Below are positions 11,041 to 21,708 of a stretch of 64,000 bases of DNA, in pieces. Every line of letters begins with the position of its first letter. Position 1 is the first letter of the stretch. Origin of the DNA: Echiichthys vipera (Eukaryota; Chordata; Actinopteri; Perciformes; Trachinidae); contig OY829645.1 in the NCBI GenBank assembly GCA_963691815.1, positions 3,844,001-3,908,000 on the forward strand, read 5' to 3'. The position numbers and the translations under genes are program-made. The notes beneath the pieces were generated by a model. That model was not told the origin of the DNA. It saw only the letters and a program-made list of their open reading frames with translations, and did no database searches.

Positions 11041-11170
11041 GGGGAGGCGATCGCTCCCTGTCTGGAAGTCTCGCGCGAACGAGAAGAACGAACTGCTTTA
11101 CGTAAAGCGCGAACGTTCTTCTCGTTCGCGCGAGACTTCCAGATGTAAACAGGGAGCGAGTGCCTCCCCC
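11041..11170. repeat. 130-bp near-perfect palindrome, CpG-rich
   Basis: Arms of about 50 bp (GGGGAGGC, CGCTCCCTG, TCTGGAAGTCTCGCGCGAAC, GAGAAGAACG) are repeated in reverse complement on the right, with one 6-bp size difference. The centre is CTTTACGTAAAG. It lies between the first exon of recombinase copy A and the start of the THAP9-like gene. It may be a foldback element or a hairpin in a bidirectional promoter. The sequence does not decide. Confidence 0.85.
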
Positions 11171-12007
11171 GAAATATCCCCTCTTTCAAAGGCTGTAATA
11201 GGGGCTAGAGACCCTCGGGGCGGGAGGAAATAACACCATTTTCGATAAAATTGGTGAGTCAAACAAACACTTGATTTCTAAGCGATTTCATGACTATGAA
11301 AAAGGTAGAGCGCTTACCTGCGATGTAGAGCCCTACAGATCCCGCAAATGCATCGCGACCTTGCAATTTTGACCAATCACCGCGAACTTTGACCAATTTT
11401 CATACGTTGATCCGACGTCATCGACCGGAGTTGCAACTTTTTACTTATTTTTTTTTTTTCAACTATGACTTGCTTCCGCAACTCTATTGCAACAAAACGC
11501 AACTTTCATCTTAACTTTTCAGAAAGAGTTTCAGATTTTTTGCCGCAACTATTAAAAAAAAGGCCCGCGAAATCCAGCAGGGTCTGATTGGCTTCTGAGC
11601 TCATAGACATACAGAGACGCCGCATCGACTGTGGAGGGCTGCACCTAAAGCGCCGCCATCTTGGAACAGGACTAGCAAGCAGAGACAGAGGTGCATCAAC
11701 CTACGAACTACAGAGGTTCTTCTCAATCTCAAAGTAAAATTATTCGCTGAATTTTAGACCGATGTCCAAACGTATTGATTTGTTAAAAGCGTCACACATG
11801 TAGCTATGATACATGGTGCTTGGATATTTTAAAAATGCTGGTTTTAATACCTAAAGTAATAGTATTTAGATATTCGCGGAAACACCCCCTTCATTGCTCG
11901 ACACACGCTTTGAAGCCTCGGCACATCTCGTAACATCACTACTAAATACAAATTCTACTTAATGTAATCAGCAGACGAGCTTCTGACGGAAGATTAGCAA
12001 GTAAAAG
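11171..12007. other. Upstream region of THAP9-like gene, possible MITE at 11326-11590
   Basis: Holds a segment with weakly matched inverted ends (AGAGCCCTACAGATCCCGC at the left, GCGAAATCCAGCAGGGTCT at the right), suggesting a decayed short DNA transposon. It is followed by GCCGCCATCTTGGAAC and other promoter-like sequence before the THAP start codon. No open gene is visible. Confidence 0.4.
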
Positions 12008-12723
12008 ATGCCGGATTTTTCTGCTGCGTATGGGTGCTCTAATGAGCGGAGCAACAAACACGATCTCGTTGGATCACTTAACAGTTAAAATGTAATTAAG
12101 GGATAATCTAAGCTTTAGCAGGTTGTTATATAATCAAATAAACCCCGACAGGACGGGCAGAACCCATCAGCTTCGTTCGAGTCAGGGTTATAGTCGAAAG
12201 GAACTAGAAGTGTTTTCTGTGATGTTTTTCATCAAAGTGACTAATTCTAAAGCCTCATTCTGTCGACTGCAGTGATTGAATACATCATCTAAAATAGCTA
12301 ATACATTTGATTATAATTAGCTCTTTTGGATGGAATTTTTGTTGTTGTAGACAATTCTTAATCTAATTCATTTTTTACAACAACCTCTCCTTTGAGCAAC
12401 ACGTAAATCAAATCACCAGGGGCCTCATGTATCAATGTTGCGTACGCACAAAAACCTTTCCACGCCAACGTTCGGATGTATCAAAAGTGAAATGACCGTG
12501 GAAATGTGCGGTGCGCCACGCAAACTTCATGGCTGGCGTACGCACGTTTCTACAGCTATTGTCTCGTTGGCGACACTCAGAGGTGATGCTGGAAAACTGT
12601 TAATCATGTGAAAACAATTCATCCTCAGTGTAATGTGCGCATCAGAAACACATTAATGGACAATTAACACACGTGTTTGCAATTATATGGATGGATATAA
12701 AAGCATGCGCAAAATGATGAAAA

Positions 12724-14140
12724 ATGGCATTAACAATGGCAGCCTTGGCCTTGTTAGAAGACATTGCAAATGGTCATATCAGACGCGAGAGGGTGTTTAG
12801 AGATCGGGAAGATCTGTTAGCAAATGATGACAACTGGCTCATGAGTCGTTTTAGGTTGCCGAGGCCAGTGTTACTGGAGCTGTGCGCGGAGCTGCGGCCA
12901 GCCCTAGAACGACACACAGCCAGGAGCCAGGGGCTGTCCGTTTCCACACAGGTGCTGACCACTCTGGGGTTTCTGGCAACGGGAGCCTTCCAGCGGGAAC
13001 CGGCCGACCGGTCAGGAGTGTGCCAGTCCACTCTGAGCCGAGCCATGCCCGCTGTGTGGGACGGGATCATAAGAATGTCATCCAGGTACATCAAATTCCC
13101 ATACAATGCTGTTGAACAGGCCAACATTAAAGCGCAATTTGCAGCAAGAGCCGGTTTTCCTAATGTAATCGGCGCTATTGACTGCACACATGTTGCTATA
13201 AAAGCGCCGTCACAGGATGAATTTGTTTTTGTGAACAGGAAACATTTTCATTCAATAAACGTTCAAATTATATGCGATGCGCAAATGCAGCTCACTAACA
13301 TCGTGGCAAGGTGGCCTGGTTCAACGCATGACTCGTTCATTCTTACCAATAGCATGGTTGGTAACAGGTTGGAGGCTGGCACGGTGCGGGATGGGTGGCT
13401 TCTCGGTGAGTAAATATTTTATCCTTTTAATCGCGCCCCGAACTTAAACCAGCACAATGCCCGTTTGGGCACGTCCATTCATATGTGTATTTGTTTTTTC
13501 CCTGGTGAAAAAGTGGCAGCGCTATCTTGTCTCGTTTTCAGTATTTGTCAAACGCGTAAAGAACGCGTAAAGTTGAATGTCACTGCAGTAGCCACGGCGC
13601 ACCTCTGCAGTCAATATAAGTGTGATCAGTCTTGTCAATCCTTGTAATGAAGTTGTTTTGTCGTAGTGTGATTTATATTATCTAAATATCTCTTTAGAAA
13701 AGTGACTTAATCAAGTGGTGCATGAACAAAGGAAATTAAATCTTTCACATGTTGTATTCTTCCTTCATTTGACTCCAGGGGACAGTGGTTACCCCCTGAG
13801 AACGTGGCTGTTGACCCCTCTCACTAACCCCGGCACCGACCAAGAGGGGAGGTACAACGACCGCCAATCCCGAACTCGGGCAGTGGTGGAGAGGGCAATT
13901 GGCCTATTGAAGGGGCGCTGGCGCTGTTTAGACAGGTCGGGCGGGGTGCTGCTGTACAAACCTGAAAAGGTGTGCCGCATCGTGCTGGCATGTGGTGTCC
14001 TGCACAACTTGGCACAACGCCATGCCATTCCACTGCCAGACCACATCCCCCCACCAGAAGAACCGGATGCCGGACCCGTTAACCTCGACCCACCCCGCGA
14101 AGTGATACGGGCCCGTCAGCGTCTGATTTCAACGATGTAA
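12724..14140 (+). CDS. Harbinger (HARBI1-like) transposase, complete
   Basis: Two exons, 12724-13405 and 13779-14140, join in phase across a GT-AG intron to give 347 residues with no stop, the usual length for the family. The DDE_Tnp_4 catalytic set is present: Asp in IGAIDCTHVAIKAP, Asp in RWPGSTHDSF, Glu in RAVVERAIGLLKGRW. The junction reads WLLG-GDSGYPLRTWL. The N-terminus is the helical MALTMAALALLEDIANG stretch. It would excise and reinsert the element together with its Myb/SANT-like partner. That partner is broken in this copy, so autonomy is doubtful even though the transposase reads intact. Confidence 0.92.
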
Positions 14141-14157
14141 AGAGGCAAGGACACGAT

Positions 14158-15064
14158 TTACTTTTTAAGTGCATTTATTGCTTGACATATATCCCCAAGT
14201 GCATTTACAATTTGGTCAAGACGATCACTAACGCCTCGGATGGCGCGCACCATTTCCTCCTGTGATTCCAGCACAGCTTGCGAGAGGACACGGCCAGTCG
14301 GGCGGACGTCAGCTGGCGTGGAGTCGCCGGGGCGCGTGGTGCTGGAGGTGCCGGTAGAGTCGCCGGGGCGCGTGGTGCTGGAGGTGCCGGTAGAGTCGCC
14401 GGGGCGCGTGGTGCTGGAGGAGCCGGTGGAGACGCCGGGGCGCGTGGTGCTGGAGGAGCCGGTGGAGACGCCGGGGCGCGTGGTGCTGGAGGAGCCGGTG
14501 GAGACGCCAGGGCGCACTGCGCAGAGGGAGGAGCCCTCCCCTGGTTCATCGTCTATTGATTTAGAAATAATAATAAAAAATGAAGGAATCAAACATGAGT
14601 CAATGTGTTTATATCCTGACAACTTAACGCACGAGTGAGCAGCCTATTGTACGACCAGTATGAAATTTCTGAGTTTAACACATTTACCTTGAGGATGATC
14701 TGTGTCGCCTTCATGGGCCCCCACAACTCCGCGTAGAGCCTTTTCCCCCACAACAGCCGCCACTCTCTGGTCAAAGGGGGTCAGTTCCTCCCCTCCTGTC
14801 ACCCCGCCCGTTGCGGTGATACTTCGGCGGTGGGCCGAAATCCTCCGCTTCACGTCGGACCATTTTTTATTTATTTCAGTGGTTGTGCGCTGCTCCGACC
14901 CCACAGCGTTCACTGCCTCACACACACACTCCCCAGAAATGTCTTTTTCTTTGTGTTTATCCCTGAAAAGAGGCTACCAAATAAAACCGCTCTTCGGTCT
15001 CCACTTCATTTAATAAAATTTCGAGCTTAGACTCGTTGAAGTTGCGCTTCTTACCTTTACTCAT
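14158..15064 (-). pseudogene. Myb/SANT-like partner protein of Harbinger copy 2
   Basis: ATG at 15064 opens MSKGKKRNFNESKLEILLNEVE, then the frame is lost twice before AVNAVGSEQRTTTEINKKWSDVKRR-type sequence (14925-14800). The gene resumes in a second exon (14553-14158) with a 12-residue repeat (STGSSSTTRPGV) and ends with the conserved helix RAIRGVSDRLDQIVNAL. In PIF/Harbinger this protein binds subterminal DNA and carries the transposase to the nucleus. The N-terminal breaks are shared with copy 1. Confidence 0.72.
14320..14520. repeat. 36-bp minisatellite inside the Myb-like gene
   Basis: About six units of a 36-bp block around GGGGCGCGTGGTGCTGGAGG, each coding 12 residues on the minus strand. 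Harbinger copy 1 has about one unit at the equivalent place (8575-8625). The array also opens long but meaningless frames on both strands. Confidence 0.9.
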
Positions 15065-16490
15065 CGTTTAAATCTGATAGTGCAGAGAGGGAATCCCCGG
15101 TGCAGGCCCTATTTACATTGATTTGCATATTTAAATGGGGGCGTGGACAGGGAGGAGTTCAGCACTTCTGCATGTGCGCTCAATTCCACGTTGATTGGGA
15201 TGTACAAAGGAAAAGTGCTTGGATCCATGCGTACGCACACATTGATACATCTGAATTTTTTTGTGCTTACGCCAGTTTCTGGATTCTAGCGTACGCCATG
15301 TTTTAGTGAGAAAGCCACGCAATTCTTAGTACATGAGGCCCCAGAACTGCCTTCTTTCACCTCAAGAACATTACCAGACTCCGCCCGTCACTCACCCTCT
15401 CTGCCGCTGAAACCCAAATCCACGCCTTCATCACCTCCAGAATCGATTACTGCAACAGCATCCTCTACGGAACACCATCCAAAACTTTAAATAAACTACA
15501 GTACATCCAAAACTCTGCTGCACGTCTGCTCACCCACACCCGCACCGGTGATCACATCACTCCTATCCTCCAAAAGCTTCACTGGCTCCCAGTTCCACAG
15601 CGTATCCAGTTCAAAATCCTCCTCCTCACACACAAAGCCCTCCATAACCAGGCCCCCTCATATCTCACTGACCTGCTCCATCGTCACAATCCATCCCGCA
15701 GCCTCCGCTCATCTGATGCAAACCTTCTTACCCAACCACGCAGGACCAAGCGCCGAACCTGGGGTGACAGAGCCTTCTCTGCAGCCGCCCCCTCCCTCTG
15801 GAACTCTCTCCCCATATGCATCCGTGATTGTATTGACTTGCCCACCTTCAAATCCCTAACAAAAACACACCTTTTTAAATTTGCTTTTAATGTCTAGCTC
15901 TAGTGTACTATTTTATACTGTTTTACTGATTTTAAGTTCTTTTATGTAAAGTGTCTTTGAGTACTTTGAAAAGCGCTTTAAAATAAAATATATTATTATT
16001 ATTATTAATCTCTCACCATGTTTCACACATTTTGAAGGTTTCCTAAAAGACAACAGTCTAAAGAGACAGTGGGAGCTGGAATTGAAATGGGAAGTTGTTG
16101 TGGCAGATGAGATGTCCTTGCTGTGCAGTCAGCACTTAAAGCTACATGACTTTGACCTAACAGGGCAAATTGTCAGAGACATGGAGTCAAGCCATCTATC
16201 TGTGCCATTTGGCTAAAGAATTCATTCAATTCTGTGATTCATGTGTCCATGGAAGCATTTGATGGCTACTTGATGCCACAATTTTTTAAACGTTTGTTTC
16301 TGTCTGCATGTTTAGGAATAAAGTACACTACACTTTCAGATGCCCAAAACTTTTAAAATGTTGTATAATGTTTCTTACATTTCAGCAAATACCATCAAGA
16401 ACAACAAAGGCTTCAAGGAAAGGAGCAGAAAGCCTTCCAGTGGCCTCGCCTCAGCATCTCCCTGAAGCTGAGCCTCATTCTAATGTTGTG

Positions 16491-16640
16491 AGTAAAGGGA
16501 GTTTTTCCTCTCTATTGTCGCCAAGTGCTTGCTCAATGTGGGAACTTTTGGCTTTCTATTCTATGATATTGTAAAGTGCCTTGAGATAAATGTTTTTAAG
16601 ATTTGGTGCTATACAAATAAAATTCAATTGAATTGAGTAC
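16491..16640 (+). mobile_element. L2-A 3' tail fragment
   Basis: Matches the end of L2-A (GGGAGTTTTTCCTC, GTAAAGTGCCTTGAGATAAA, GCTATACAAATAAAATT). It is 5'-truncated to about 150 bp and inserted within the THAP9-like gene. Confidence 0.9.
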
Positions 16641-18639
16641 TTGCATGTAACATTTTTCGAACACATGAGAGCATCAATGCCATGGTCATATTAAAACCTG
16701 TATCACATTTGCTCTCTGTCACTAATTTCAGACACACTGAAATACACATAAGTACACATTAAAACATACTGTGGTGTGTTGTGTCCCTGTCACTAAGAAG
16801 CTCATATCCGTGGTTTACATGGTGGGACTGAGGGATGAAATTAAGAATGTGGGCCAGCTACATCAGTGAGTGATGATTTATAAACATTACTATATATTTT
16901 TTGTATCCCTCTTTCCACTAGGACCACAATGATGCTTTGCCTGCTTTTCCCACTGTTGTAAAGGCCAGGCTCAGTGAAGCTCTAGTGAGAGTGGAGAGTC
17001 TAGAGCGAGGAGGAACGGCGTGCTCCGGGAGTGATAATTTTCAGAGAGTCTCAACACCTACCTCTCCCGCATCCCCATACATTGCAAAGGTATTACCTAT
17101 GTTGCCTGATTGTTAAATACATTGTGAGGGACGAAGCTGGACTAGTGTGGTATTTATTCATAATGTGCTCAAAAAATTTAAAAGTAAATTAAATGAGGAC
17201 AGCATGTAGGTGCAGAAGGTTACCGACATTCAAGCTGGTTGTGTGGCTGCAGGTGTGACCTTCACATACATGAATCATGAATCAGTCCTACACACTATGT
17301 TTTGTGACAATGAAAATGACCAATTTCAAAGCTCCCATCACACAATGCTTTCTGATACATTTTGAGCTTTCAGATATGCTATTTTCTGTTTATTTTTTTC
17401 TGAAGGGGTTAGGGTGGTCAAATTACTACATAACATTACTATATTACATTTTATTTTTTAAAGGTAGCTGACTTCAGTGGATGCAAATCCTGGCCTGAAT
17501 AAGCTAATGCTGAACATGCTGGGAAGAAGATTCAAGGAAGACCAGACAAAATATGGATTGGTGGCATTGATTTTGGATGCCATGGCAATAAAAAAATAGT
17601 GCAGTACAATCCCCAAACTCCAAAAATGTCAGGGTTTGTCGTTATTGGGGATGGACTAAATGAGATTGACGTTGCCTCTGAGGATCTGGTGCTTATGGTG
17701 GTAGGCATACGAACTGCTTGCTTACTATCTGACCAGTGCTCTCACACCAGAAACAGTGAAGGTCTTAGTTATCTACGCATTGGAGGAACTTCATGCTCAT
17801 GGTTTCAGAGTGGTATGCATGACAATGGAAAGACACGCATCTAACATCAGCATGTGCAAGAAACTCGGCTGTGACCTCAAGGCAAACCCTGGTGAAACCC
17901 TGAAGACCTCTTTTGCACATCCAGCGACTGGTAAGACAGTGTTCGTCATGATGGATGCCTGCCACATGCTAAGGCTTGCATGCAACATGTTACAGGTAAA
18001 TGCTGATTGTTGTTCTAGGCTTATTTGTTTTTAAAATAATTTTATTGTTGTGTGGTTTATTCACATATGTGTAAGTGTTACATATGTGACGCGTTGCATT
18101 TTCCTGTCTGCACTGAGAGTCCTTTGAGCAGTAATTAAAAAGGATTCTGATTCTTTTTGAGGGCATACAGACCAATAATCAACACCACTGGCCCCATTGA
18201 CTGGAAATACATGGTTTGTCTCAACAATGTTCAGATGAATAACGGACTACGGTGTGCACACACAGGCATGTCCACTTCGACAACCGGAAGATTAAAGTGT
18301 CCCTGGCTGCGCAGACATGGAGCCGCTCAGTAACAGTGGCTCGCCATACACTGAGGGACCTGGGCTACTCACAGTTTAAAGACTGTGAAGCAACGGCTGT
18401 ATGTATTGAGGTAGTATGATTAGGGATGTGCATAGGGTCATAGAGGGAGTAGAGGGAAGTTCCACATACTTGCATGTTTAACATGGTGAAATAAATTCGT
18501 TTTTCTATTTTTAATACATTAGTATTAATTTGATATAATACCTGACACTGATATGGAGATGGTTTTAGATGCTTCAAGTTAATGCAGATGTGACATTCTT
18601 GTTGAGAGCCAGGGAGTATTTGATCCGTTTGTCAGTGAG

Positions 18640-19370
18640 AGATGGCACCCTTCACCGATCAAAGATGTCAGCCAGTAAGCTAGTAAAGGTTGTGTAATAA
18701 TAATAATAATAATTATAAAAATTATATAATAATAATAATAAAACTTCAGGAAACCCAAGGCCACTTTACAGTGAAAAACAAAATGGATAAATAAAGGAGA
18801 GAACTAAATGGCTAATTTGGAAATGGCATGGAGAGAAGGTGAGTCTTGAGGTGTGGTTGGGGCGTGGCAGATTTCGGGACAGAGTTCCTCTGTCACCAAA
18901 GGTCTGTAGCCTGTACCAGACTGAAGGAGAGCGGAGCAGAATCAGAGAAACACAGGGTCAGAGATGGTAAATGGAGATGGAGAAGTGGTAAAGGTACTGG
19001 GGAGCAAGGGCATGAGGGGATTTATGTTTGAGAAAAAGGAGTTTCTATTATGTATATGTATATGTGATATAATGTGTCTTGTTCCAGTTTGTTTGCTGTC
19101 TGCATTTTTTTCTATTTAAAGTGTTTTTCAGGTCCTACAGTTGTCAATGGGACGTATGATACTGTGTTAACATCATGCAGGTATATTGCATCATCATTCT
19201 TGTTTAAGCTGTCCCTGTTCAGGTTCAATAATGTTCCTATAGGTTCAGCATCCTAAAAATAAGGTTTGCAAACCTTTAAGAAGCACACAGTAATTTTGTT
19301 CCCAGTAAATTGGCAGTACAGATGACCCACAATGGATGCCACCTAAGCAAAAGCTCTATGACTGTGGCTG
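18640..19370. other. Non-coding stretch within the THAP9-like gene
   Basis: Contains an AT-rich simple repeat (about 18695-18740, AATAATAAT type) followed by a segment resembling a short interspersed repeat (CCAAGGCCACTTTACAG, GGGGCGTGGCAGATTTCG). I can assign no gene. A small exon of the THAP9-like transposase (LRAREYLIRLSVRD) may end at about 18660. Confidence 0.4.
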
Positions 19371-20010
19371 TCCCTGTCACCAATTGCTGAATTTTCTCCA
19401 GCTCAATGCAGAAAAGACTTAAGTCATCGTCCCCTCAGGTCATCAGGGACAGGTTTACTCAGTGTACCCATGGTCAGAACCAAAAAGGGTGAAGCTGCAT
19501 TTAGCTTCTATGGTCCTCACCTGTGGAACAAGATTCCTGAACATCTGAGGTGCGCACAAACTGTCAGTCTATTTAAATCAGGATTAAAAAAATTACTGTT
19601 TACTGAAGCTTTTTTTGTAGTGGCAATTTAACCATTTTAGCCACTCTTACTTTTGCAACTGCTTTTAGTGATTTTAAATAATGTTTAGTGATTTTAGTTT
19701 GTTGATTTTAAACTAAAATTCCAATGTTTAATTAAACTTAAGGTGACAGATGCTTTGTCTGTTCAGTGTTTCCCTGAGTAAGGAGAGCAAACACAAAACA
19801 AATGAAAAATTCTTGATTCTGAATTCTTTAATTTCCTTGATTTTAAAATGTTTGTTTTAAATTGTTTTAATCATATAATTAATCTTTTAATTGTTTTTGT
19901 TTTAATTCCCAAGTTATTCTCTTGCAATAGTGCTTGCCTCTGTAAAGCTCTATGAATTGCGTTGTGTATGAATGGTGCTATACAAATAAACTTGCCTTGC
20001 CTTGTCTTTC
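19370..20010 (+). mobile_element. L2-B 3' fragment, internally deleted
   Basis: Aligns with the end of the L2-B LINE at 52960-53945: QLNAEKT-type sequence, then a jump to the SVPxVRTKxGEAAFSFYG region, the untranslated tail and GGTGCTATACAAATAAACTT with a CCTTG-type end. It lies inside the THAP9-like gene. Confidence 0.88.
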
Positions 20011-20259
20011 ACATATGATGGTCATGATGGCAAAATCAATTTAAAGGAATTCTTTAAATGAACTCTTTAAATGAACAAAACTCCTTGGAGCTTCCTCTAG
20101 GTGTCTTTGTTTTGATACAATCGAGGACATTTTTTTTTTTCTTTTGAAGGTCTGTCATCAGGTTTGTGATCAACATCGACACCCTGATGCTGATGATCCT
20201 GGAGCTGCTCCAAGTCCAGCGGTATGTCTGCACCTACCGGTCACTTGGAGCTTCTCTTT

Positions 20260-21018
20260 AATTGAAACAGAGCATCATTTTCCTACGGGGGCTGGAACAA
20301 CAATTCCATGTTTTTCTCATATAAAAGTACATGCATGCAGTTTTACTGATGTTTAGTGTCAGGCAGGTCTCTGAAAGCCAGGTGGCAATTTTGGCTGTCG
20401 CTGCTGTTTATATAGCTGCTACTTCACCTTCACATCTGTCTCTTCCATGTGCCAGGATAACCGTGTCATCCAGGTATATTTGAGTTTCAATTTCAGGACA
20501 TGCTTAGGATCTTACAAACTTTATTTTCAAGGACTTTGGTTGTCTTAAAAATCGGCTTATTAAAATCTGGTGCTGCTTTTTTTAATTCTTGCACCAAATG
20601 TGTGAGAGATTTTTGCACTGATGCAGTAAAATAAGTGATGCAGTAAAATAAAATGCAGAGGCAATTTCACTGAGATCACTAGTTAAATTTTCAGCTCATG
20701 TCCCTTTTCTGATTTTTCTTTGTTAGTTTATTTATTTTCCTTCATATAAATTTACTATTTCCTTTTCCTTTCAGAGCAAAGTAGCACTGACTACGGACAG
20801 CAGGTCTTATGTCTTCAACAATAATAATAATGATAATGATGATAGTGATATAATAATTATAATATAATATAATATTGGTATAATAATAGCAATAGCAACA
20901 ATAATAATAATATAATGATAATAATGGATAGATTAAAAAAATGTATATATACTCAAATGCAATGTATACCCTTCAAGAAATGCTTTAAATAAAGACTATC
21001 TCTGTCTGTCTGCTACAG
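20260..21018. other. Spacer between THAP9-like gene and recombinase copy B
   Basis: No gene recognised. Includes a trinucleotide-rich microsatellite (20815-20935, AATAAT and GATAATGAT units) just upstream of exon 1 of copy B. Confidence 0.5.
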
Positions 21019-21388
21019 CAAAGGGAAAACAATGAAGTATGAAGAGGTAAGTTAGCTCGCCTGACTTTGTCGTTCCATTAATATGAACGTGTCAGATAGT
21101 GTTTGTTCTGCATGAATTCCGCAGAATGATGATTCTACCTCTCAGGTATGTATCTTAACCTTACATATGCTTTCAAGCATAGTCTCACTTGTTTATAGCA
21201 ACTATAAAACCCGTGGCTAGCGCTACGTGGTTAATCGGTTCCGAAATTATCCCAGTCACTGTGCTTTGATACTATTATCTCCAAACAAGAGCAGTTGTCG
21301 TGCAAAACTCAGCAAATCAGTTCTCTGCATCGCAATAAAATATACCGCATAATAAGCAAAACATCTGTTTATCAAGTGAGATGATGCC

Positions 21389-21561
21389 TCTATGGGCTTA
21401 AATACCACCAGAAACTGAATGAATCATTGAATCATTTCTATTTTAATTTGAATTGCTTAGCTTGAGTAATTGCATTAAAAAAATATTTTTTAATGCAATT
21501 ATTCAAATTAGGGAATTCAAATATAAATGATTCAAATTCAGTTTCTGGTGGCACGTCCATA
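21389..21561. mobile_element. 173-bp foldback MITE
   Basis: The two halves are reverse complements almost throughout (CCACCAGAAACTGAAT on the left mirrors ATTCAGTTTCTGGTGG on the right). It is flanked by GATGCC on both sides (21383-21388, 21562-21567). Recombinase copy A has the uninterrupted sequence GATAATGCCACTATATTTG at the same intron position, which serves as an empty site. Confidence 0.88.
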
Positions 21562-21708
21562 GATGCCACTTTCACTACATTTAGAAACATTTTTCTTGGA
21601 CAAAAAAGTTGCAATTAGCCTAATTTCAGTGCAAAATTTGACATGATTGAGTTTTTTTTTTTCTTTAAATCATCATGTAATTTGTTTATCTCTTCCAATT
21701 GAACACAG

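Larger units (their letters stand above)
12420..15341 (+). mobile_element. PIF/Harbinger transposon copy 2 (2.9 kb, fuller copy)
   Basis: Same GGGCCTCATGTA inverted ends as copy 1, flanked by a CAG target duplication (12417-12419, 15342-15344). With CTG around copy 1 this gives a 3-bp CWG target preference. It carries a complete transposase (12724-14140, plus) and the Myb/SANT-like gene (15064-14158, minus) in convergent order. The 3-bp duplication and two-gene layout are standard for PIF/Harbinger. Confidence 0.94.
12395..16010 (+). mobile_element. 5'-truncated L2/Rex1-like LINE tail, split by Harbinger copy 2
   Basis: Joining 12395-12419 to 15345 onward gives VNQITRTAFFHLKNI, which continues without break into ITSRIDYCNSILYG, the RRTWGDRAFSAAAPSLWNSL segment and a stop near 15895. 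The 3' end has AAGTGTCTTTGAGTACTTTG and an (ATT)n tail. This is the C-terminal end of an L2/CR1-group reverse transcriptase and differs from families L2-A and L2-B in the window. It sits in the first intron of the THAP9-like gene. Confidence 0.8.
12008..20260 (+). pseudogene. THAP9-like / P-element transposase gene, decayed
   Basis: Exon 1 (ATG 12008) encodes MPDFSAAYGCSNERSNKH, the start of a THAP zinc finger. After a large interruption, 16038-16216 gives FLKDNSLKRQWELELKW and LLCSQHLKLHDF, the rest of the C2CH finger. At 16921-17094 is a helical VKARLSEALVRVESLER segment. The transposase body follows: NPGLNKLMLNMLGRRF and LILDAMAIKK (17480-17600), GFRVVCMTMERHASN, MMDACHMLRLACNML (to about 17990), then DWKYMVCLNNVQMNNGL (18190-18260). 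A likely C-terminal piece FVINIDTLMLM and YVCTYR is at 20160-20240. Frames shift repeatedly, and the usual CDG motif reads MER, so the protein is dead. P-family transposases cut and paste DNA with an RNase H-like fold. Confidence 0.85.

Noticed and set aside
14205..14638. Long Ala/Gly/Pro- or Val/Glu-rich frames on both strands (mucin- or silk-like)
   Set aside because: They are shadows of the 36-bp GC-rich minisatellite. Only the minus-strand STGSSSTTRPGV frame continues into the conserved Myb-like gene end.
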